Shown: positions 11,881 to 21,909 of the stretch, one piece after another
Position numbering within the stretch: the stretch's first letter is position 1
How the letters are laid out: each line of letters begins with the position of its first letter
Assembly (NCBI GenBank): GCA_030248295.1
Contig: JASANH010000142.1
Coordinates: 124,001 to 188,000, forward strand
Source of the DNA: Mesodorylaimus sp. YZB2_4
Taxonomy: Eukaryota; Nematoda; Enoplea; Dorylaimida; Dorylaimidae
Direction of reading: 5' to 3'
DNA length: 64,000 bases
The notes under the pieces: model-generated
The model's input: the letters and a program-made list of their open reading frames with translations, nothing else
Told to the model about the DNA's origin: nothing
Databases searched by the model: none
Translations under genes and position numbers: made by a program

Positions 11881-14150
11881 TTATTCTTTGGACAGATCCT
11901 TCGAAGAAAATAGGTTTTTTGGAACTAGAAATAAGTATATGAGTGTGAATTCAGGATCTTTAAATTATGTACTGCATCTACCGATATCTTTCAAAATACG
12001 TTTGGTCTATATTTAATAAAGCGCACAATACGCTGGGCATCAGCACCAAGACTGAAGTTGGAAGCGTGCAGAAAAAAGTGTAACTGTGAATTCAGGATCT
12101 TTGAATTGAGTATTTTTTAAATTTGTTCATCATTATTTCAATTATGCAGCACTGAACAGGAATACAAAGACAGCAAGATATATCAACCAGTCATGACATA
12201 ACAGAAGTAACTTGCCAGAAATAGTCACAGTTGAACGCTGGGCTAACTATTTTCCTAATGTCCTTGTACAGCGGAGGTTTATCGCCTAGCTGTGATAAAC
12301 TTGTCTTCTCTACTGTATGCCATAGAAGTAATCGAGGAAAAAACCATACAGCTTTCTGTGATGTTCCTAGGTCTCAACCAGCATCGACCAATCCGACCCT
12401 AGGCCTGGATCCCGATCCGATCCAGGGTCTGGATCCAGGTCTGGAAGCCCGCTTCAAAAAATAGAAGATAGATGGGGATTACGTGTTTGGCACTGTTTCC
12501 TCATCAACCTGCCCGGTTTCCTCGCTGTCACTCTCTGTGTTAGACCACTCCAAAGGACATAGGAGAGCTAATCAGCACCTAAAGCGTGATTAAATGCTGA
12601 TTTGAGACAAAAACCGGGATTTCTCGTTACAGTTTGTTACACTTTATCATTTCCCAGCAGATAAACCGCGAAAAATATTAGTTTCCGATCCGGCCAATCC
12701 AGCAGTTGGAACCGATCCAACCCCCCCGGATCAGTGGATCGGTCGATGCTGGGCCCTCAGTCCTAATCACACCACAGCTTACTACCCAGAGAGCGCAGCT
12801 GATTACGGGTGGTATCGACCTTGCCGACAAATATTGGCGATACGAGCCGCCAAATGCCAGTTGAAAACGAAAACAGACGGATTCGACCAAAAACCGGTTT
12901 ACTCGCTCTAACGGTAAGAAATACGCACAGTGACTGATATGCCCAGGTCTCCTCCTTATTTACCTTTCCCGCACAGACCTAGTAAGACTAGTTGGCGATC
13001 GGTGCAAATAAAAAACTGGAATTGCAGTCTGAAGTCAACATGCAAAACGTGATATTCCGCGTGCCTATGCCTAATTAGTCGTTATGCAAATCCATAGAGC
13101 AAAATCCAGAAAGTCTGACAGAATGAAGTACGAAACGTATCTATCTATTCCTAATGAGCTGGCTTGCTTTGATCCTGACAAAAGAAAAGATGCTCACTCT
13201 AATTATGAGGCAAATCCAAATAACACATGTGACCAGCACGCCTGGCGGTCGGGAGTAATCGATACGCTCCCCTGGCTGGGACGTCAACCTCTTCGGTTGA
13301 TGTTTCTAGAGCAGGTATAGTCGCGAGACTTGCCTAGCTCCAGTCGGAGGTTTTGCTTAGAGACTTCGGTCTCGACTATCTCCCGCCGCCTGGGTGCGCT
13401 GGTTACATACATCACACAAACAGTATGTAGAGGCTCGACTGGCAATCGATACTTTGCACGGAGCCTGTGTCATGACGTAATGTGTCCGCCCGGACACGTT
13501 TCGATGTCGAAATGTGTCCGACCAAAATAGACATTGTTTCTCCTCCATGACACCACGATTTGCCTTTTCCAAGCTTTTTATTGGTTATGTCTATCTAGTT
13601 ATGCCACTACACCACTATGCCACTATAGTTACTATAGCGTCTCGGGTTTCCAAATTCATCCCTGTGTTTGATAAAGATCACACTAATTAATAATCAGCAA
13701 TCAGGTCAGAACTAATCGATAAACGAGTATATGCTTCTGAATAACTCATTAGTATCAGTACTAGTTCACACTTTGCTGTAGCATATACTGCGTTCTACAG
13801 CACTGTACAAAAAAGAAAAAACTTAGTCCAGCGTTCTGGTGTTACAGCATTCTTGTTTCTAAAATATTAACAAGCCTTTTGAATGAGTAGCTCGTCAAAC
13901 GGGGCGATGTATCATAACTTATCGGAGCAGATATTCCATTAGTGAATAAAGTCATTAATAAGTACTCATTCCGTTTTGAGTGCACTTTGGCTATGCCTTT
14001 GCTCTTTTATAATTCGACCTTTTCTGTGAGGCTTTTGACGTGTCCTTCGTTTGATTCCCCTAATTTAGCAAGCGGGCACATTTCGATGACCCCGGACTTA
14101 ATACGACAGGGGCTGACCCCGTCGTAATGCGTCCGCTGGACACATTACGA
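11879..14150. other. Repeat-bearing spacer
   Basis: No gene is supported. The stretch holds a member of a dispersed family marked by GGTCGGTCGATGCTGG or its complement (about 12370-12900). It also holds two blocks with palindromic GTGTCC/GGACAC clusters (13476-13527 and 14075-14165). Confidence 0.5.
12370..12905. repeat. Dispersed repeat, GATCGGTCGATGCTGG family
   Basis: The segment contains CAGCATCGACCAATCCGACC at about 12379 and the opposite-strand form GGATCGGTCGATGCTGG at about 12733. The same core words recur at 50640-50840, 51660-51745 and 52610-52755, in both orientations. The arrangement, with opposed cores near the two ends, suggests a non-autonomous element with inverted ends. Boundaries are approximate. 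Confidence 0.5.
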
Positions 14151-14165
14151 TCCGGACACTTTTTG
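13476..14165. repeat. Possible small TIR element flanked by palindromic GTGTCC/GGACAC blocks
   Basis: The left block reads TAATGTGTCCGCCCGGACAC and the right block TAATGCGTCCGCTGGACACA, each an imperfect palindrome. A second motif (CATTTCGAT and its complement) also occurs near both ends. The roughly 600 bp between them has no convincing ORF. A MITE-like origin is an inference. Confidence 0.3.
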
Positions 14166-14402
14166 ACGCAACACCGGTAGCTGGGATGAGGATGAGTTAG
14201 TGTGCAGGCGCCGAGGCTAGTCGGGCCTATCTCTCTCTCTTGTTTGTGTGTCAAGATACCTCTGAAACCAGTTATAAGGAAAACGTGGAAGAACCTTTTG
14301 GCCATTTCGATTTTTTTGACTTATTTATCAACTTTTTTTCACCAAGTAGCCTGCGAGGGCGAAAGGTGGCATTAGAAGAGATATTGGAAAAATTGATCTG
14401 CG

Positions 14403-15904
14403 ATGGACGCGCCAGAGATCATGATGGAGAACGAAGAATTATCTGAGAACGTACGGCGACGAAAATAGGAGAAGATAAGATTGCCTTCATTCCACTTGAA
14501 ATCAACAACCTGCTGAACAAGCAACCTGGAGAAATTGTCAAATCGATTGCTCTGGAAAACCCGAAAGAGAAACACCCCATCTGCGCTTTGCGACTAAAGA
14601 AAGTGATCAAACTGATTTTTGCCACGAAAGAAGCCAGAGATTGTGCTGTCAAAGAAAAGTTGTCGCTCTTCGGCCTTCGGGTCGAGCTCGATTATCCGAG
14701 GCCGTACGTCCCGATGCAACGGAAGACCATCTACTTATACGGTATTCCTTACGAAACAGATGGCGATGAGATCAAAAAGTGGTTAAAGGAGCAAGGCTTA
14801 AATACGGTATCAGAAGTTAGGAAAACATGCTGGAGGGACACAGAGATCGAAAACGGAGGAAGATCAATCGTCGTCCAGGCCGCACCAGAAAAAGAAATTC
14901 CTGGATTCGCCTTCTTCAGGCCATCCCCGCGATCGAAGCCAGTAACAGTGCAGATTTGGTATCCTGGTATCGATGTGTGGTGTTGGAAATGCAAAGGAAA
15001 AGGCCACATCTCGAGACAGTGTCCAGCGATGGATTATCAACCACCACCAGGATCCTATGCCGCGATGGCGAGTGGCACCGCCGGAGGCGGATTTCGAACA
15101 GTATCCAACATAAACGAGTCAGTCGCAGATCGTACCCAAGGAGCTGGAGGCGTCGACAACGAGAATTTCCCCCCTCTGACAGCATTAAATCCGACGCAGC
15201 CTCTGGTCAGGAGAAGGAAAGAGAAAGATCACAGAACCAGTGCAGAATCCGAGGTGCTTTCCAAAGCGGATATCCATCCTTTCTTCAAGGCTGAAAATCC
15301 TCTGTCAAACCACCACTCGTGCTCATTTATGATCGAGGGCCAGACCTATGCATCGACAGAGCAATATCTCTTCAAGGCGAAAGCTGTAGCCATGGGAGAC
15401 AAAGCGGCGGAGAAAAGAATTATGAAGGCGAAGTCAGCCAATGAAGCCAAACAAATCGGTGAGAAAATACAGTGGGACGAGGAAGCAAAGGGGCCTTGGA
15501 TGGCCTTCGCAAAAGAAAAACTATGGCTCGCTAATGAAAAGAAATACGAACAGAATCTTGGATTGAGGAAGCACCTGTTTGAAACGGCTCCCAAGCTCTT
15601 GGTCGAAGGGAATCCGAACGACGATCGGTGGGGCGTTGGAATCAAATGGGACGATCCTAAGATACAGGACCCGGCCAATTGGAGAGGAAAGAACGAATTT
15701 GGAAAATTGCTTACACAGCTGCGAGACGATTTGATGTCACGATCGGTGTACGCCGAGGAAGTAGACGAGGTGGCGAGGCAAAGAGAACAAGCGGATGAAA
15801 GAAGCAAACGACCTTTGAGCCCAGACAGCGAATCGAGCCAAGACGACGACCATCGATCCAATCGCAAGCAGAGGACCGAAGACCCAACGGACACAGACTT
15901 TTGA
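14403..15904 (+). CDS. LINE ORF1 protein: CCHC zinc knuckle plus NADAR domain (start frameshifted)
   Basis: The main frame is open from 14447 to the TGA at 15902 (about 485 codons), but has no ATG near its 5' end. An ATG at 14403 opens a short acidic frame (MDAPEIMMENEELSENV) that would join it by a one-base shift near 14455-14465, so a frameshift mutation or assembly error is likely. Numbering from 14588: an RNA-binding-like N-terminal region (residues 1-125), a CCHC knuckle (CWKCKGKGHISRQC, about 132-145), a low-complexity linker, then NADAR at about 226-383. NADAR landmarks are all present: NPLSN, YASTEQYLFKAKA, W..FAKEKLWLANEKKYEQN, LLVEGNPNDDRWGVG and GKNEFGKLL. An acidic, Arg-rich tail follows. 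Known NADAR proteins remove ADP-ribose from modified guanine in nucleic acid or act on related N-glycosides. Here it probably travels in the retrotransposon RNP; this role is inference. Confidence 0.8.
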
Positions 15905-16033
15905 ACACGACGGACGGACGATCGACATCAGCATTATTGCCGAAAGGTGAGCAAGGGCCAGAGTACCAAACTGACCTTGTGTTTCCCCCTGGGGTTTTTT
16001 TGTGGGTTAGCAGAATAACCTTTTTTACTGTGT

Positions 16034-19000
16034 TTGGTTTCCTTTTTTTCTAAAATAGGTGGCAATAGGGTATCCTTTGCGACTTTAAATGCAGCAGGAC
16101 TGAGAGATAAACCAACCAAGACTGTATCCTTTTTTGACTTTGTAAAATTATATTCGATTGTGTGCATTCAGGAAACCCACTTCAGAAATAAGAAAGAGGC
16201 ATCGTATTTTGACAATGTTTTTGAGGCCAGGTTTAAAGTTTTCCACAGCTTCTCAGACGAGTTTAGTGCAGGTGTGTGTTTGCTCATTAATCGATCTTCC
16301 CTGTTTTCGGACATTACCCGTTTGACGAGTGTTGATGGGCGTGCTATCCTTTTGACTGCCAAATATGAAAGTAGAATTTTTCTTGTGTGTGGTTTGTATG
16401 CTCCAGCTCAGGAAGCGCCGAGGAAGATGTTTTTTGAGAGTCTTCTTGAGAAGGCATTACAAAGGTTTAGGTACCATGATGCGGCTGTGTGTCTGGGGGA
16501 TTTTAACTTTGTAGAATCGAAGGAGCTCGACCGAAGTGAACTTACTTTATATACTGAAGCTGGACATAAAGAATTTCGAAAGTTCTCTTCGAAATTCAAG
16601 CTTCTCGATATTTTTCGGTATCATAATCCTAGTATCAAACTTTTTTCGCATCTGGCACATAGTACAAAAACTCAGGGCAGACTTGATAGAATTTATTGTA
16701 CACAAAACTTAGTTGAATCTTATGTAAACTATGACTTCATTGACACAGCTCTGTCTGATCACAAAATCTTTTATGTAAATTGTAACTTTGCGTTTGCACA
16801 GATTAAGAGGGGACCGTCTTACTGGAAGCTTGATGTTGATCTACTGCAAAGAGACGAAGTTTTGCGGGACCAGATCAGAGGCAAGCTGCAGTCTTTGCAG
16901 ACTAACATGGAAAGTGCGCACGACAAGGAGGTACTGTCCATGTGGGAGGATTTCAAGGATGAGATAGCGTGTTTGTGCAAAGCACATAAAAGGTACATTG
17001 AAAGGGAGAATAGAAGGCAACGAGCAGAGTTGGAAAAGGCACTGCAAAAATGTAAGACGTGGTTAGGAATGCACCCAACTAGCGAAATGCTGAAAGCGGA
17101 GTTTTCGGACATTCGCGAGCGACTAAGAACGTTTGATCGTGAGGAAATCAGGAGAAGATTGGGAAAAACACATTTTAGGGATTTAGCAACGGATCAATTT
17201 ACGTTGGTGACTGCTAAGTTAATGCAAAAAGCCTCAGCGGAGCAGAGGACAGTGTATGCGATTAATGATGAGAATGGGGTCACTCACTTCAACCAGTTGG
17301 ACGTGATAGGAGAGATAAGGAGGCAGTACGAGGGTCTGTTCACAAGTGTGGGCAGAGTGGACACTGCGGCAGCTGATATTTTCCTGACGCAACAGCCGCA
17401 CGGCACAGCAGGGGACGAGGACAGAGCAATTCTAGGAGAAGAAGTGAATGAGGACGAGGTTGAGAAAGCAATGAGGTCTTTCCAGAAGAGGAAAACACCA
17501 GGCAGTGACGGATTGCCCATTGAATTCTACGCCATGTTTCCGGCTGAACTGTCTAGTGTCCTATGTCAGGTATACGCATCCTCTTTTCGCTTAGGGAAAT
17601 TGCCGCCGAGCTGCTACTTTGGCATCATCTCTCAACTGTACAAAGGGGAAGGGGATAAGAAGGTCAGGTCCAACTGGAGGCCATTAACAATGCTGAATGT
17701 CGACTATAAAATATTAGCCAAAGTTCTAGTAATGAGACTGAGGAAGGTAATGCGCAAAATCGTTCATCCGGATCAAACCTGTGCTGTGCCAGGGAGGGAT
17801 ATTAGGGACGGGGTGCTCACCCTCTATAATGCTGCAGAATATGTGAAGGAGCAAGAGATGGACGCCCTAATTTTGTCGGTGGATCATATGTCAGCTTTTG
17901 ACATCATCGAATGGGAATATCTTTTCCGAGTGCTAGATTTTTTTGGACTGGGGCCTGTTTTCCAAAAATGGGTTGGTATAATCTACAGAATAGGATCAGT
18001 GAGTTCGTCAGTTCAGGTAAATGGATACGTGTCCTCGCCTTTCAGTCCGACCAGGGGAATCAGGCAGGGCTGTCCCCTGTCGGCTTTGCTCTACGTTTTG
18101 GTCTCTGAGACTGTAACCAATTTCATAAGGAGGGACAGAACAGTGAAAGGCATCGATGTGTTTGGGCAACAACTAAAACTGAACAACTATGCAGACGACA
18201 CAAATTTTTTGCTTGCTGACTCAGAGTCTGTAAAACGTGTGTTTGAGGTATACAATTTGTACAAGCGGGCTTCTGGGGCAACATTAAAAATAGCCAAAAC
18301 GAAGATTCTGTTGCTGGGAAAGATGAAAAAGGACTGCTTGGAGGCTGACCTGCAGGACCTAGTTGTGAGTCAAGTGAAAGTATATGGTTTCTTAATTAAA
18401 AACGAGGGAATGGAGATAACAGAAAATTGGGAAGCAGTGCGAAGACACATAGGCAAGCTGGGGGATAAGACTCCTCACACTGAGGTGTCCTATTTTGGTA
18501 GGGTATACGTGGCCAATACCTACTTCCTGTCCAAACTTTGGTATTTAGCATCAGTAATTGCACCAGAAGATGATTTGCAAAGGTTTGCTGAGACACAGAT
18601 GGATTCATATCTTAGGCATCCGGCTAAGCAGAATGTGATAAACAAGCTCATTTTGAAAAGGACCAAAGAGCAAGGAGGAGTGGGGTACCCTGACATTGGC
18701 TTTAAGGTGCTTGCATTTCGCTTGATGTTGTTGGTACGCAGGCATTTGGCTCAGGAGAAGGCTGTATGGCACTCTTTCTTCGATTACTTCTATGGTAAAG
18801 TAGAGAAGGCGACTTTGTCGCAGATTAGCTCTATACAGGCACCCCGTTTATACAAGGACGTTCGGAAAGCCGTACTGAGTGCTAAATTTAGTATTTTGAG
18901 TGATCATAGTGTAGGTCTGGATTCGAAGACTTATCCAATAAAGCATGTAAAAACCAAGCTTTTGTATAGACATATGCTTGAAAAAAAGGTGGGCAAGGCC

Positions 19001-19591
19001 AATAGGGCAATTGAGAAATATTGGAGGGAGAAGTTTAGGAAAGAATCGATTGACTTTGGTGCATATTGGAGACTAAATACAACAAAGCACGTCGATGGTC
19101 TAACACGAAGCATACATTTCTCCCTTCTGTACAAAGGATTGTATACAAGGAGCAGAGTGTCCAAGTTTACAGATGTTAGTCCAAATTGTAAGTTCTGCAC
19201 AGAGATGGCTGGCGAGGATAAATGCGAAGACGTTTATCATGTTTTTGTCGAGTGTCACAGGTTTCAGCTTTTTTGGAACAGAGTAAACGTACTCATTCAG
19301 GGTTTCGACCCGACCATCACTTTGAAAGAGGAAAGCAGGATTTTTGGAGTGACTGGCGGAAAATCCTCACATCTGAAGGTGATTGTAAACTTGATTTTAC
19401 AATCAGCGCAGAGATGCATCTGGTTTGCTAGAATGGATTATGAGGAAAAGAATTCAGACACTGACCTTTGGGTTTCACTTTTAAAGCGCCTTCGACTTTT
19501 GTTTAAAAGAGCTAGGTATACCTTGACACCGCATCTGTTTAACGAGATCTTTGTAAAGTCTTCTTTTTTGTTCAGAATTAGAGAGGGATAA
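16034..19591 (+). CDS. LINE ORF2: endonuclease / reverse transcriptase
   Basis: An uninterrupted frame of 1185 codons. The endonuclease runs from about residue 14 (VSFATLNAAGLRD) through IQETHF, GDFNFV and ALSDHKIFYV, so the catalytic Glu, Asp and Asp-His pairs are intact. RT motifs include TPGSDGLPIEFY (about 486), RQGCPLSALLYVL (about 676) and NNYADDTNFLL (about 716). A C-terminal CCHC/zf-RVT-like segment (CKFC…VYHVFVECHRF) starts near 1051. RT sequence style places it in the L1/Tx1 group. The frame has no ATG before the endonuclease core. ORF1 and ORF2 are in the same frame but separated by two stops (15902 and about 16016), so translation by reinitiation, a non-AUG codon or another mechanism is implied. 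No inactivating stop or frameshift was seen. Confidence 0.92.
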   Translation: MVSFFSKIGGNRVSFATLNAAGLRDKPTKTVSFFDFVKLYSIVCIQETHFRNKKEASYFDNVFEARFKVFHSFSDEFSAGVCLLINRSSLFSDITRLTSVDGRAILLTAKYESRIFLVCGLYAPAQEAPRKMFFESLLEKALQRFRYHDAAVCLGDFNFVESKELDRSELTLYTEAGHKEFRKFSSKFKLLDIFRYHNPSIKLFSHLAHSTKTQGRLDRIYCTQNLVESYVNYDFIDTALSDHKIFYVNCNFAFAQIKRGPSYWKLDVDLLQRDEVLRDQIRGKLQSLQTNMESAHDKEVLSMWEDFKDEIACLCKAHKRYIERENRRQRAELEKALQKCKTWLGMHPTSEMLKAEFSDIRERLRTFDREEIRRRLGKTHFRDLATDQFTLVTAKLMQKASAEQRTVYAINDENGVTHFNQLDVIGEIRRQYEGLFTSVGRVDTAAADIFLTQQPHGTAGDEDRAILGEEVNEDEVEKAMRSFQKRKTPGSDGLPIEFYAMFPAELSSVLCQVYASSFRLGKLPPSCYFGIISQLYKGEGDKKVRSNWRPLTMLNVDYKILAKVLVMRLRKVMRKIVHPDQTCAVPGRDIRDGVLTLYNAAEYVKEQEMDALILSVDHMSAFDIIEWEYLFRVLDFFGLGPVFQKWVGIIYRIGSVSSSVQVNGYVSSPFSPTRGIRQGCPLSALLYVLVSETVTNFIRRDRTVKGIDVFGQQLKLNNYADDTNFLLADSESVKRVFEVYNLYKRASGATLKIAKTKILLLGKMKKDCLEADLQDLVVSQVKVYGFLIKNEGMEITENWEAVRRHIGKLGDKTPHTEVSYFGRVYVANTYFLSKLWYLASVIAPEDDLQRFAETQMDSYLRHPAKQNVINKLILKRTKEQGGVGYPDIGFKVLAFRLMLLVRRHLAQEKAVWHSFFDYFYGKVEKATLSQISSIQAPRLYKDVRKAVLSAKFSILSDHSVGLDSKTYPIKHVKTKLLYRHMLEKKVGKANRAIEKYWREKFRKESIDFGAYWRLNTTKHVDGLTRSIHFSLLYKGLYTRSRVSKFTDVSPNCKFCTEMAGEDKCEDVYHVFVECHRFQLFWNRVNVLIQGFDPTITLKEESRIFGVTGGKSSHLKVIVNLILQSAQRCIWFARMDYEEKNSDTDLWVSLLKRLRLLFKRARYTLTPHLFNEIFVKSSFLFRIREG

Positions 19592-20052
19592 GAGGAAAAA
19601 AAAAAAAAAAAAAAAAAGATAAAAATCAAAATTAAAAAAAAAAAAAAAAATTTAATGGAAAAAAAAAAATTTATATATAATAAAAATATTAAAAAAAAAA
19701 GAAGAAAAATTGAATAAACAGTAAAAAAGGAAAAAAAAAAGAAAAAAAACGAAAAATATTATATTTAAAAAAATAAATAAATAAATAAAAAATAAATAAA
19801 ATATAAAAAAAAATTTAAAAACAAAATAATAAAAAAAAATGGAAAAAATGTGTGCGTGTGTTGCGCTACGTATAGTACCTGGGGAGGGGGACTACTCCCC
19901 GCTCACCAAGTAGGCGGTGGCTCGATGGAGAGAAAGAAGATTAAAAACGACAAGTGATTTATAGTGATATGATTAACCTGGTGGTTATGTTTGTATTGAT
20001 TGCCTCAATTCCGTTTATACAATAAAAATGCATAAGGAAAAAAAAAAAAAAT
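19590..20052 (+). other. LINE 3' UTR with A-rich tract and terminal poly(A)
   Basis: Immediately after the ORF2 stop comes about 260 bp consisting almost only of A with interspersed T, G and C. A short complex segment (19851-20020) follows, with a hairpin-capable GGGGAGGGGGACTACTCCCC-like block, then AATAAA and a second A run to about 20052. The second A run is taken as the element's true end. The long internal A-rich tract may come from an older poly(A) captured inside the element. Confidence 0.65.
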
Positions 20053-21370
20053 TTTGCACTTTTTGATGGGACTGTTAACATTTTCGCAGCTGTCGTTCAC
20101 TAAACAGACGGAATTTTGAAGCCTGATATGAACCTTGAAAACCTTGAAACCTCTCTTATTTAAGAAGTCGATATTTTCATTCCCCAATAATTCCCGTTTG
20201 CAATCAATAATTTCCACGTCACTTATGTACAGTGGGTGGTCGAGGTCAAGAGCTTTGGCTGCCCTCACTAAAACGCGAGTGTTGAATCTAAATATCATAC
20301 AATTTTTTCATTATTCCGACATCGATTTTGCAGTACACTTCGTCTTTAAGCGTCATCATCAGGACTTGTTAGTATTACAGTCATTTATGGTAAGGCCGCC
20401 TTGTTTTGGCGTGTCGCTAAAGCTTGGTAGAGCTGATCGATGAGACGCTTCTAATCGTAAAACTCCTGTCAAGAAACACGGTCAAGTACGTGACATCTAC
20501 TCAAACCCTATTCTGCGAGTTTTAGACGTCGATGCCGTGACTTGAGCGATTTTAAAATCGAAAGCGTAATGTGCATACGAGGCCAACAGCCTGAGCTGGT
20601 GAAACGAACATCACTGACGGCTCTTCCCGTCTGTCTCTTCCGCTCATACTGCATTCGGGTGTTTCGAACGATAAAAGTTAATTAGAGAACGGGCATGACT
20701 AAATCGCCGCCCATCGTTCTTGTAATTGAAATTAACGATAACGACTCCCAGTGAGCATCCAAGAACCACAGCTTTTCAAGCGCTATCAAGCTCCTCTCAG
20801 TAGCTTTGTCTTTGATTAGTTGCCCGGGATCTGTGCTTGAACAATAAAGGAGCCGTTCGAATATTCTATTTTTAGGCTCCGTTGAGCGAGCGGAATTCGC
20901 TGATAAATGATTTTATTGTCGTTGAACATGATGAGTAATGGTATGCACCTAAATATAAAACGAATTAAATACCATAGCTCTGTTCCGACAATCAGCACCC
21001 TTGTTCCATATGGTGAACTTATTCGATCCCTGACTGCCTGATGGGTAAGTCATATGCGTGGTACTCTCAGGGATGGTACGAGTAGGTTGTTAAGGGATGG
21101 CTGCAATTCAGTGCATGGGTCAGCACGATGCCTCGAGCTACCTGACTTGGGTCAGAAGAGAACTTTTTGGGTATGTCCTGGCGCAAATATCTTCGGGTTC
21201 TGGAAACGTATTTTCAATCTAACCATCAGGAAGATACGCTAAAGTGCCATCCAATCTCTAAAGTCCGTTAAAAATTGTAAGATTAACATTTGAAGATTGT
21301 GTAGAATTTAAATTTAACTTTGCTTGACTTGCCGTCACCTAACTTAATTTTCCCGTGACCTTTCAGTGAC
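20053..21370. other. Spacer; possible disrupted minus-strand exon next to the LINE
   Basis: On the minus strand, 20298 down to about 20058 encodes an unbroken coding-like stretch (for example KALDLDHPLYISDVEIIDCK) that runs straight into the LINE poly(A). It resembles no family known to me. The remainder of the stretch shows no supportable gene. Confidence 0.3.
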
Positions 21371-21909
21371 ATGCGTCACGTGGTCTTCATTACTTGCTTG
21401 CTGATAGAATTAGTTTTCATGGCCAAGGCTCAAAACGGCAATGGAGGGAGAAAAGATTTAGGCGATAAGCAAGGTTTGCTGGTAAGTAACTAATGAGAGT
21501 GGCTTGTTGATGGGATCCAGAACATTTGCAAAAAACCCTGGACGTAGAAATACTTAGTTTTCTTGGCATTGCATCGGCGCCAAGCAAGAAGAACCCAAAA
21601 ACAAGAAAGATAATGTTGAAACTCTTGGTCGATGAATTGAAATTAGAATCAATCTTGTCTGAACATGAAGCGGGGAAGCAAGTTAAGAACACTTGCAAAA
21701 GATCCACGAGCTCAAAACCCTCAGCCACGCCACAATGTGAAATCCCTGAAATTCCACCCGCTGACGTCGGTCTTTTTGAGGGTGAGATTATTCTGACCGC
21801 TGAACAAGTTCAAGCTCCTATCGACGACTCGAAGAGCAGGGCTAAGCGAACTGGCTCAGCACATATCGCGGACCCGTGGTTTCAAGAACAGCTTAACAAT
21901 ACTTGGTAA
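21371..21909 (+). CDS. Secreted protein resembling an astacin prodomain; catalytic domain not found
   Basis: Exon 1 (21371-21473) encodes a signal peptide (MRHVVFITCLLIELVFMAKA). It joins exon 2 in phase across a 47-bp intron (donor AAG|GTTTGC, acceptor at 21520), giving about 163 residues. The first part of the prodomain-like region is EHLQKTLDVEILSFLGIA. Near the C-terminus, GLFEGEIILTAEQV is followed by a basic SRAKR site, the layout of nematode astacin (NAS) zymogens: FxGD switch motif, LTxEQ, furin site, mature enzyme. The switch Asp is Glu here. The frame ends LNNTW then stop, but TG|GTAAAA could be a donor into a missing catalytic exon. No HExxHxxGxxH coding was found in the next several kilobases. 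It may be a truncated gene, a pseudogene, or a prodomain-only product. A TGF-beta-type prodomain is the main alternative. Confidence 0.45.

Larger units (their letters stand above)
14150..20052 (+). mobile_element. Tx1/L1-group LINE retrotransposon with a NADAR domain in ORF1
   Basis: A near-complete non-LTR element. ORF1 (about 14403-15904) has a CCHC knuckle and NADAR domain. ORF2 (16034-19591) has apurinic-type endonuclease, reverse transcriptase and a C-terminal zinc-binding region. An A-rich 3' UTR (19590-19850) is followed by a unique stretch, an AATAAA signal at about 20021 and a terminal poly(A) ending near 20052. ORF2's long intact frame indicates a relatively young copy. The 5' boundary is uncertain and is placed after the GTGTCC-rich block; no target-site duplication was recognised with confidence. 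ORF1 appears to need a one-base frameshift near its start and ORF2 lacks an early ATG (see their entries). Confidence 0.8.

Noticed and set aside
15346..15894. Minus-strand 182-codon frame inside LINE ORF1
   Set aside because: Ser/Leu-rich shadow of the NADAR coding strand with no domain and no promoter or splice evidence.
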